Origin: Laccaria trichodermophora
Lineage: Eukaryota; Basidiomycota; Agaricomycetes; Agaricales; Hydnangiaceae
Direction: 5' to 3'
DNA length: 64,000 bases
Assembly: GCA_018417955.1 (NCBI GenBank)
Contig: JACTVC010000030.1
Coordinates: 511,544-575,543, forward strand
Below the pieces are notes generated by a model, which was given only the letters and a program-made list of their open reading frames with translations, searched no databases and had not been told where the DNA came from. Below, in pieces: positions 56,001 to 64,000 of this stretch (within the stretch, counting starts at the first letter, position 1; every line of letters starts with the position of its first letter). The translations under genes and the position numbers were made by a program.

Positions 56001-57774
56001 ATCCTTGCGACCACTGATACCCGTGTGTAGGCGTTCCACGGTTCTCCACTCAAAAATTGGCATTCTGTAAGCATCCTCTATTCAGCGAAGTAATGTAACT
56101 CATTCTGGGAAAGATCGTTCGTCACGGCCTCTGGTACAAGTCGGTTGCGCATGGCCGAGCGTACGGGGACGGTCGGTTGTCGTTTTACATGTAATCTACG
56201 ATCAAATTTGACGCAAAAATAGGTGTATACCTTGCAAAGGATGCGCAGGTATCCATGGGCAGCTACGCGCAGCCTGCCCGATCTACATGGAGTAAAAGCC
56301 AAACCAGCCCTACCAACTGTGTAGCATTGGCGGAAGTTGTAAACTTGCCAGCCAAATTTGTAAGCTCCAACCCATATCTTGTGGTAAAGGACACACATTG
56401 GATCATGTGGTCAGTCGCTTATATATTGACGTATTGATATAAAATAACTTCCAATAGCCGCTATCTGCTTCTCAAGGGCCTCAACGACTCGGATGGACTC
56501 ACCATCGCCCCTGAACCAAAATCCAAACACAAAGCGAAGAAGGACCAAATTCCCGTCGTTAAACTCGATCCTACACATCCTACAACGGTATCTGGGAAGT
56601 CTATCGAGATTCCCGATCCCTCCTACCAAATCAAACACCTTCTCGACGCGCGGGCTACAGACTTCGTTCTAGAAGACCCAGATGTGGAGGACATGGCGAT
56701 CTTCCATATTGATTCTTCTAAAGCGGCAGCGTCCGAGGCTATCGTCATCGATGGGAGTGACGATGAAGATTATCGCGTCCCCGTTTCCGCTCCAGCTAAA
56801 GCCAAAGCGCCTATTGTCAGACCCAAGAATGATTGGAAGCACGACGAAAAATGGGTCAACAGCGTTGTTGAGAACCTCATGCCTCCGCCATTCGAATCGA
56901 CGCGTAGCTCCACAGCGGCGGTTCAGAGAGAACTGAAAGCCATGTTGGACGAACAGGAGATGGCGCCGTGTTTACGAGAGTTGGGCTGGTACATGCCGCC
57001 CAACCTCGTTGGAGACAACCTTTTCCAGTGGATTGTTGAGATGCACTCTTTTGACCCAAAGCTGCCGATTGCGAAAGATCTGAAGGACAAGTAACTCCGT
57101 TTTATTTTGTCCCTTGGAAATAGCTAACCACGATCGCTTTAGGAAACTCAACTCCATTGTCTTCGAGATACGTTTCCCGCCTGCCTTTCCAATATCCCCT
57201 CCGTTTTTCAGAATTATCACGCCCCGTTTCCTACCATTCATCCAAGGAGGGGGAGGCCATATTACTGGAGGTAAGCAGATATGTCAAAATATAAATTTTG
57301 TTCTTTTCTCGGCATCACAGGTGGTTCAATTTGCATGGATCTGCTTACGTCGGATGGTGAGTTCTCATTATTTTCATATAAGTAGCCCAAGACGAAATGA
57401 ATTGCAATTTGCAAAAGGTTGGCTGCCCAGTTACAGGTACGTGGTCTTTCAGATGGGGCTTGCATATGATACGTGAACGTCGATTAGCATCTCTGCCGTC
57501 TTGCTGCAAATCAAGTTAGCCATCTCAAACCTGGATCCGAAGCCTGCGCGTCTAGCGAAAAATTGGAATCAGTAATGGAAATTTCTTCTGTTTTTGTTAC
57601 TTTCTCATGCCGCTCTCTAGGCCCTACAGCGTCTCTGAATCGCTTGTTGGATTCAAGCGAGCCGCCGCTACACACGGATGGACGGTGCGTCTATAGTAAA
57701 AGGATTGTCCTCCAGTTCTGATCTCATTTTTGACCGGGTAGGTTCCTGCTGGGATTGATCGCCTTGTTCGCTGA
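53065..57774 (+). CDS. PARP-type ADP-ribosyltransferase fused to a UBE2Q-like E2 domain
   Basis: A long gene of many exons starting MPLVTRSKLAHNAPTVD. The first half is hydrophilic with an acidic stretch (DDYDDYDDYDEFD) and no known fold that I can name. Next is a cysteine pattern (CIVCHNKLD and YVCDSKLCSYQ), probably zinc-binding. The PARP catalytic domain then follows with the conserved His in YAFHGSPLKNWHSIVRHGLW, the Tyr in AYGDGVYLAKDAQ and, in place of the polymerase Glu, a Tyr in NPYLVVKDTHWIICRYLLLK. This H-Y-Y set is that of the PARP6/8/16 type, thought to transfer single ADP-ribose units. The C-terminus is an E2 fold with FEIRFPPAFPISPPFFRI, then the active-site Cys in GGGSICMDLLTSDGW, as in UBE2Q proteins, with no HPN motif. 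The stop is at 57774. The E2-like domain may direct ubiquitin transfer. Confidence 0.85.
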
Positions 57775-57913
57775 CCCGAGGCTTATCTCTGAATGTTCTT
57801 GTCTTTTGTTATGATTTGTACGAACCACATATGTAGCTCCCTCTCCCTCTGTAAAGTTTCAATAAAGTTTGGACGTTGTACTTATTCTGAGATGGTTGTC
57901 GATGGACGCTTAC

Positions 57914-58576
57914 ATGATACAACGCGTCACGCCCATGGTAAGTGACTAGTGACTCAGGGCTTTTCTCTTAGTAACGCAATCTCCCCCTCTCATGGTGATT
58001 GCCTCTCTTGTTTGACTTCACTCCGAGTTAACGCTTTCTGTCTTAGGCTGCAACAGGGGATCAGAAGCTCGATGTGTCTACCCTGCCACCAGATACCCTC
58101 GATTTTGCGCAACGAATGTTCAATGCTGCTCGTACAGGTGATTCATCGCTTTTGTTATCCGCTATCGACGCAGGACTTCCTGTGAATCTTACGAACGATA
58201 AAGGTGACGTCTTTTATTTTTGAACTACCAGCATTCATCAAGACCACACCCAAGTTTAGGCAACACATTGTTGATGTTGGCATCATACGCAGGCCACGCA
58301 GACCTCACGGAAGAGCTCCTAAATAGGGGCGCTGACCCTAATCGGCTCAATGACCTCGATCAATCCGTATTAGCTGGCGCCGTCTTTAAAGCACATAATC
58401 GTGTGGTTCATCTCCTGGCTGCGAAAGGAGCCGACCCACGTCTTGGAACACCGAGCGCCGCCCACGCTGCGCATATGTTTGGCCGAGCTGATCTTATGGA
58501 GGTTTTGGGCGTAGTGGATGGTGACATTGGTGCAGAGGTTCCTACGCCCCCATCAATGTATAAAGTCAAGCAGTAA
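57914..58576 (+). CDS. Ankyrin-repeat protein
   Basis: Three exons (57914-57937, 58047-58203, 58260-58576) give about 165 residues. After the short N-terminus (MIQRVTPMAATGDQ) there are three ankyrin units: AARTGDSSLLLSAIDAGLPV, NTLLMLASYAGHADLTEELL followed by NRGADPNRLNDLDQS, and FKAHNRVVHLLAAKGADPRL. It ends with PPSMYKVKQ. It has no other domain, so it is most likely a small soluble scaffold or adaptor. It lies 139 bp after the stop of the PARP/E2 gene and on the same strand. Exon 1 is only 24 nt, so its start is less certain than the rest. Confidence 0.75.
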
Positions 58577-58992
58577 AGTCGAGTGACACTCTCCAGACGG
58601 CGCGAGCCTCTGGCTCAAGATTAAGGGGAATCACCAGTCCTTCTCGGTAAGCGCAAGTGTAGTTCGAATTTAATTTCAGAAGTGTTAGATCTGCGAGGTG
58701 AAGCTTTCAACGCTTTGCATCCAGAGTATAACAGCTCAGTAATATCAATCAGGGCCAAGATCCCTTTTTCCAATTCCGGTCCCTTGCGGGTAAACACAAG
58801 ATTGTGTTTAGGCGCGTAATTTGTGCAGTCATGTCACCTCTACCTCATCCTTATCCTATGGAAAAGCAGGTTCCTCCCTTCTTGTCAGTGGCGTACAGAA
58901 TTCGAGAGGCTGAAAGAGCAACTGCACTGACGCGCGAAAACGATGATGGCCAGATGGACGAGAATCGTAGTGACGCCTGAGCTTACCCTTTC
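58577..58992. other. Intergenic, no gene seen
   Basis: This holds the 3' flank of the ankyrin gene and the promoter or leader of the next gene. Around 58890-58980 the frame is open (REAERATALTRENDDGQMDE), which may be an upstream exon of the next gene. Confidence 0.4.
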
Positions 58993-60662
58993 ATGATTGT
59001 ACGTTTGACTTTCAATATAGTGGAACCCGTATTTACCGTCGAGATGGATGCCATGATGACGGCACTGCAAGAGCGCTATGATGCGCAATCGGCGGAGCTC
59101 TCTAAACTATCCGAGACGAACCGCCTTCAATGTATGGAGATTAAGGAGCTGAAGGAACTGGCAAGAAAGCTCACGAGGAGAGAGGGGCATTTTGAGAGGA
59201 TGGAGTGGGAATTTCAAATGAAGGAGCGGGAATTTCAAGCAGCTTATCACAGGCTTTTGAAGGAGATTGACGTACTGAGAGGAAGGTTACGTCCGGACGA
59301 AAGAGATATCGTTATCGATCGGGAAGACGGTGTTCTCGCTGCTCCGGCCAACGGGGGATGGGAGAAACCGCTGCCCCCCATCATCCAGCAAACACATTCA
59401 GAAGCGGAGGTAATGGATCGGGAAGCGACTCTGAAGGGGTCGGATATGCTTGGAACAAGGCTTTGCGAACCGGTCCAATCAATCGGGGTCGCGGGTACGG
59501 AACTCCAACTTGAAGTCGCAAAAACGGACTTGTTAGATGTGAGACACGCAGAGCTTAACAAGGTCGAGCAGTCGATTGGGGCATGCAGAATCCAGTATGA
59601 CACGCTGAAACGCAAAATCATCAAATGCCAAGAACTCTGGGAGTTTGAGAACTATATGGGCGGGGCAGTTACCCTTTCAGCGGAGGATGCGATGCATAGA
59701 CTCGACTATTTAAACTGGAAAATAGTCGAAGCAGCTTCCGCAATGGCTTCAACGATGACATGCTACAAGGATGGGCAAAGATATTTGGGCCAAGATTCAG
59801 TGGCGACTGCCGACAAAGCGAAAAAGGTCCTCAGGAGCAACACTTTGTCTTTGGAGGGTATAGATCACGCAACGGCTATCGCGCAAATCGTCCTCCAAAC
59901 GGCCATAGTGACATGGTCTGCATCCCTCATACTGGCCTGGAGGCCTGGAGATGAGTCGGCTGATAATGCACTACAGCACACCTATGACATGATCTGCGCG
60001 TCCACTGGTGAGGAAACACGACTCTCTCAAGTGCTGGAATACTTAACCGAGCCTCCACAGGGAATCATTGGGTCGCTGGAAAATGGCGCTTCTTAGCTCG
60101 TGCACAGCCCATATCCATGGGACGCGAAGACTTGTTGAAGGATATAGTTATGAAAATAAAGAGTATATTCCGAGCTTCGGGTTGGTGGAATTTGGGTCGC
60201 AAGGAAATGCCAGGGCTGGAGTTCTGGCTCATCCAGGTTCTTGACGCCGCTCTGGCAATGAGACGAGCAACCGGGGTGTATGCCGCCACCATTGATTTGG
60301 ACGTCACCGTTATCAGCCCAGGAGCCATTTTTCACCCGTCAAGCATGGAGAATATCTTTGGGGAGGGTCCCGTGTCCTTAGGACAGCATGAATACGTGCT
60401 TGGCACCACGGCCCTTGGTCTTCAGAAGCGAGCCACTATGACGTCGATGAGGAAAGGGGTTGGCAACGTCAAATTTGTGAAAAAGCCACAGGTGGCCCTC
60501 GACTCGGCTTTTCGAAAAGAAGGGTTCAAAGGAATATCCATGCTTCCGATTCCACCAGAGGTATTGAGGCTCAGCGGCATGTTGAAGGAAACTCCGAATA
60601 CTAGATCGGGTAGCCTCAAAAGCCCATGTGGAGCCTTTGGTTGGCATGCCAAAAAGAAATAA
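58993..60662 (+). pseudogene. Coiled-coil protein of unknown function, split by a one-base frameshift
   Basis: The first open frame (58993-60096, 367 codons) has a coiled coil at residues 20-100 (SAELSKLSETNRLQCMEIKE; EREFQAAYHRLLKEIDVLRG), a helical middle (YLNWKIVEAASAMASTMTCY) and the block QTAIVTWSASLILAWRPGDE. It stops after GSLENGAS. The second frame resumes there without a gap (WRFLARAQPISMGREDLLKD) and runs to 60662 with KSIFRASGWW, AAALAMRRATGVYAATIDLD-like sequence and VRKGVGNVKFV-like sequence. In the mushroom proteins with the same layout these two parts form one chain with a W-R-x-L motif between them. The break is at a run of four A bases (60077-60080). It is either a real frameshift or a homopolymer error. 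There is no intron that mends it. I could not assign a function. Confidence 0.6.
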
Positions 60663-60996
60663 CTGGACATAATGGAGCGTACATGGTCGATAGTTGCGGT
60701 GCTGTTTTGTAGAAATAAATTATCAGGCTAACATCGGGATCCAGAAGAGTCCATAAACCATTCTACTGTTCAAAATCTTACTTCTTTGAAACCTCCTGCA
60801 AGTCACAATATATTGAATCTGACGTTGGTTCTGATGGCTGGAAAGATGGAGTGGAAAATGCATTCAACTACATCAGACTTTCAACATACACGCGAGTTCA
60901 GACTCACTGAACATTGTTTAAAACCACTGTCGATCGGTTGGAGTGTCTAGAGAATATTTGTACCCTGATGCTGCGGTCCAAATGTGATGGCAGACA
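60663..60996. other. Convergent intergenic region
   Basis: This holds the 3' flanks of the coiled-coil gene and of the F-box gene on the opposite strand. Nothing else is seen. Confidence 0.5.
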
Positions 60997-62796
60997 CTAA
61001 TCCCTGTTGGCATGCTCCATCCAACCGTTTCCCTCTCGCGTGAAGAACCGTTGCGCAATGACCAAATTTCGAATATTACTGCATTGCTTTCTGAGTTCCT
61101 CTAACAGCCACTCGATTGTTTCCACGTTGAGCCCTGTCTCCAATACATTTTCTGGGCGAGCAGGAAGCTGACAAGTAAAAGAGAGTTGAGATAACAAGGG
61201 GAAAAGATGCTTCAGCCACCGAATGAAAGCTTCATTGTAATCTGGATTCGCTTGAATGTTGAATTTATACAAAATGAGATGTTCGATGTCGTCGAATATG
61301 GGAGGATAATTGGGAAAGTTGGATCCCAGAGCCTCATCTTGCAGAAACTTCGTTCTCGCGTCAACGTATGGCATGGCAAGTTGAAAGTCAGTGTTGTCCA
61401 TTTGATCGTCGAGAGCGAAAGATACGCTTCGTAAGTGGGGTTTCTCCTTCACACTTTTACAAAGCGAATTTACGGCGCTGGCAGCCGTTGCGTAGCTGGA
61501 TGGATAAAAGAGTCGGCAGCATGGATAAACGGCGATGTATCTTAATTTCGGGAGTGGGACGACCGTCGTAAATGTTTTGCCATTGAGAAAGTGAAAGATA
61601 AAGTCAGCGGGAGCGTGAAGCGTCGTGAGATGAGGCAATTCTGGCACCAGGTATCGCGTTGTGAAGAGATGCATCGAATGTATCCCCTTCCTCCCACTGG
61701 TCAAGGGGTCATCAGCGGAAAACTGTAATGAACGATCAAGAAATAGATATGTTAGAAGTGGAAGGTGCGAGATAAATCTGAGAAGGTCATGCGTTGTAAG
61801 ATTTGAACAGGATCGAAAGAATGCGAGTTTGGTGAGTTTGGTGGACACCTCTTGAGCCATGACTGGAAGAAGAGTTTCCCAGAAAGTTTTTGGAAGTGTA
61901 ATGTGTCCAAAAGTAATGCTGGTCAGGGAGCTGCTGTTTTGAAGGAGGGACAGAGTCCAACGGTAGAGTGGCGGGAGGAGGAGAGCGGGCGTGTGAAGTG
62001 ATATGGAGTGGAGTGAGCTACCAGTATGAACACCGTAATTGAGTTCGGTCAGCTCACCCCCTAACGATCCCAGATTTACGCCGTTTTCTCCTCTACGGAA
62101 TTCCCATCTCCCATTGGGAAGCGGTGAATGATCGCTTGATCGAAGTATGGCCTGTCCGACATTCGATAAGAGCCGTGGGATGCGATAAGTGGCATGGAAC
62201 TGGACCATGTGATCTATGTGTGAATCGTACTGAACAGTGAGCGAACCACATCCACGCCCAATGAGCAGGGATAAAAGTTCTCCCAGGGCGCGAGACCAAT
62301 CTTCTAGCTCTGCGAGTGTGATCCCCAACGGGAGGGTCTTTTGACGGAATAAAAAATATGAGTCTGAAACGAGGTACAACTGCACCGTTCGAACAGCTGT
62401 GAGCCGCTTGACGAAACGGGAAAGCCGTCTGACGGCTACCGGAAGGTTGATGGGAACCTGATACGTGTTACGCGATGAGCCAACGTGGGGATCCTGGAAG
62501 TAACATGTCAATTTATCCACCGTTTCGAGGTGATTTGCAATCATCAGGCCACAGAGGACGTCTGGGAAGGTGGTTCCGCGACTGTGGGGTTTGTTCCAAT
62601 CAGTGAGATACAGTGATATCGTGTTTCGAGGTTGTGGAATCCCGTGCTGACCAAAGAACACTGTCAGAGCAATGAAATTTAGTTGTTGCGAAAGGGATGC
62701 AACATGTATTAGATCCAGGGATGACAGAATATCGTCTTGGTCTAGTATCTTGAACAATAACTCGGTGGGAATGTCAGAGAAAGTTGTCCTTTGCAT
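60997..62796 (-). CDS. Large F-box protein
   Basis: A single uninterrupted frame of 599 codons starts at 62796 (MQRTTFSDIPTELLFKILDQ). Residues 6-50 are a good F-box (SDIPTELLFKILDQDDILSS, then LDLIHVASLSQQLNFIALTV), the module that binds Skp1 in SCF ubiquitin ligases. The rest has Leu-rich stretches (HTPALLLPPLYRWTLSLLQN; LTSITFGHITLPKTFWETLL; FISHLPLLTYLFLDRSLQFS) that suggest a curved, LRR-like target-binding region. No WD or other domain is visible. Lack of introns over 1.8 kb contrasts with the rest of the window. Such intronless F-box proteins are numerous and quickly changing in mushrooms. The target is unknown. Confidence 0.85.
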   Translation of the reverse strand: MQRTTFSDIPTELLFKILDQDDILSSLDLIHVASLSQQLNFIALTVFFGQHGIPQPRNTISLYLTDWNKPHSRGTTFPDVLCGLMIANHLETVDKLTCYFQDPHVGSSRNTYQVPINLPVAVRRLSRFVKRLTAVRTVQLYLVSDSYFLFRQKTLPLGITLAELEDWSRALGELLSLLIGRGCGSLTVQYDSHIDHMVQFHATYRIPRLLSNVGQAILRSSDHSPLPNGRWEFRRGENGVNLGSLGGELTELNYGVHTGSSLHSISLHTPALLLPPLYRWTLSLLQNSSSLTSITFGHITLPKTFWETLLPVMAQEVSTKLTKLAFFRSCSNLTTHDLLRFISHLPLLTYLFLDRSLQFSADDPLTSGRKGIHSMHLFTTRYLVPELPHLTTLHAPADFIFHFLNGKTFTTVVPLPKLRYIAVYPCCRLFYPSSYATAASAVNSLCKSVKEKPHLRSVSFALDDQMDNTDFQLAMPYVDARTKFLQDEALGSNFPNYPPIFDDIEHLILYKFNIQANPDYNEAFIRWLKHLFPLLSQLSFTCQLPARPENVLETGLNVETIEWLLEELRKQCSNIRNLVIAQRFFTREGNGWMEHANRD

Positions 62797-63831
62797 ATTG
62801 CTGTCGTCGCTGAGGTACCCTAGGTGAAAGCTGAGCGGTTTTCACGTTTACGAAACTTGACTCACTATGACCTTGAACGAACGGAACGCTCTATGCGGTT
62901 GGAGTTGTAGCAATCGACTAGGGCATTCCTCAGGCGCCGCTATGGGTGTACCACGATCCTATCACTGCGCGATTTTCGCCTTTGGTTCTCGTCAAAGAAA
63001 GGGAGGATATCTTCGATCGCACCCAGTTTATTTTCCCGTGCGAGCTATAATTAGTGTTATAACAGGTTGCTCTATGAAGAGATTTCGAACCAGGTGGGAC
63101 AGATCGTGTCTCGTCGTTGATGTGGGCGGAAAGATCGTCTGTCCTTACTAGTAACGTTTCAAACCAAGAAAAACGTGATTTTCGCGAGAATCAATGTTAA
63201 AGCTTTCGATTTTCCTACTGTTGGGTTCGGGGTGCCGGTGATGATCAGCCTGATCACAGGCAGTGCTTTGCCGAGCGAAGATGTAATCATAGATAGATCC
63301 CCAGAGCAATTGGAATGCGAATGTTGGACCTTGGCGAAGAAGCATCTGTGAATCTTTTCTGTGGCCATCGTGGTTGAGGTAAAATTTGAATTTTGAACGT
63401 TGAAAGCAACAAAAGCAAGTTGAAAGTTGCACTGTAGAATTTTTGTTTGATTGACAAACAACACGACTCGATTGTCACATGTCACATGTCACATTGGGCT
63501 TGGCGTCATCGTCTTCGGCGGATATTTTGTGGATTTGATGTGTCTGTATTTTCGCAATGGTCCACAAAGGTATGTGGTATGATCAAGAAATTGCGCAACT
63601 TCCCAAATGATACAGTGTCTTTCCAACAAGGTACATACATAAATAAAAATACTACGTTAGAGCATTGGAAAAGTCATAAGGTCGTCGCTTTGTCAAGATG
63701 TACAGATGCGCAGGGGGGAGAGAACAAACCCTGCGTCCGGGTGGGGGAAGGAAGGTACGAATCTCCAGCGCAGCGGGAGTCAGTCAATTAATAATTACGG
63801 TGTGGAAGGATTGTTCGAATATGTGAAATAG
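62797..63831. other. Intergenic, no supported gene
   Basis: The left end holds the promoter of the F-box gene. Several overlapping minus-strand ORFs at 63148-63485 have no known motif. The rest is without recognisable features. Confidence 0.4.
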
Positions 63832-64000
63832 CTATGTCAAATCATCTTGGTTGGTAAAATGTACGCAGAAGTAGGATTCTGCGGCGGTGGCTGCTTCGTA
63901 AAAAAAACCAGAACTCTTGTCAATGTCTATATTGGCAGCGGCTTTGTAACTCACTGTCATGTCCCAAAACTCCTTACGCTCGTTGGTATTCTCGATAGCC
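63832..64000 (-). CDS. C-terminal end of an unknown protein, cut by the window edge
   Basis: The minus strand is open from the edge at 64000 to a TAG at 63832-63834, giving 56 codons: AIENTNERKEFWDMTVSYKA, AANIDIDKSSGFFYEAATAA and ESYFCVHFTNQDDLT. A short intron (GT at 63951 region to AG before DIDK) is possible and would remove about 11 residues without breaking the frame. The helical, mixed-charge content looks like a real protein, but no family is recognised and the fragment is small. Confidence 0.45.
   Translation of the reverse strand, partial: AIENTNERKEFWDMTVSYKAAANIDIDKSSGFFYEAATAAESYFCVHFTNQDDLT

Noticed and set aside
1..64000. CRISPR arrays, rRNA, tRNA or bacterial-type operons
   Set aside because: No regular short repeats with spacers, no recognisable RNA genes and dense spliceosomal introns; the sequence is fungal nuclear DNA.

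Overview
The window reads as nuclear DNA of a filamentous basidiomycete, most likely a plant-polymer-degrading mushroom (Agaricomycetes). Genes are cut by many introns of about 50 nt with GT-AG (sometimes GC-AG) borders, intergenic spaces are short, and the content is typical of the group: an AA9 polysaccharide monooxygenase, membrane-anchored GH5 exo-glucanases, a WSC-domain protein, a Zn2Cys6 regulator, a P450, F-box proteins, multi-pass receptor-like proteins and a PARP fused to an E2-like domain. No rRNA, tRNA or CRISPR was recognised.

Layout: 0.3-9.3 kb holds a small membrane protein (+), an XlnR-type transcription factor (-) and a large multi-pass membrane protein (-). 9.4-14.5 kb is repeat-rich, with a direct repeat, an F-box relic, the AA9 gene (-) and a foldback element. 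14.8-19.7 kb carries a seven-helix-type membrane protein (+), a truncated phospholipase-C-like relic (-) and a small secreted cysteine-rich protein (-). 22.7-35.1 kb is a cell-wall and carbon-uptake block: WSC protein (+), GH5 enzyme (-), JEN1-type carboxylate transporter (+) and a second GH5 enzyme (-). The WSC protein and both GH5 enzymes share nearly the same membrane-anchor segment.

35.7-43.3 kb is a duplication hot spot. Tc1/mariner-like terminal repeats are followed by three copies of a secreted protein family (A1, A2, A3) around a tandem pair of membrane-anchored proteins (B1, B2). 44-49.5 kb holds a cytochrome P450, an organic-solute-transporter-like membrane protein and a 216-bp hairpin MITE. 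53-64 kb holds the PARP/E2 fusion, an ankyrin protein just downstream, a coiled-coil gene split by a frameshift, a large F-box protein and the end of an unknown gene.

Gene models were built by hand-splicing. For the regulator, AA9, the 322-residue membrane protein, the small secreted protein and the A and B families, all exons add up to an intact frame. Several models need very short exons (6, 8, 11, 14 and 19 nt) or GC-AG introns. Three copies carry single lesions (a premature TAA at 23444 and one-base deletions near 42900 and 60078), which may be real decay or assembly errors.
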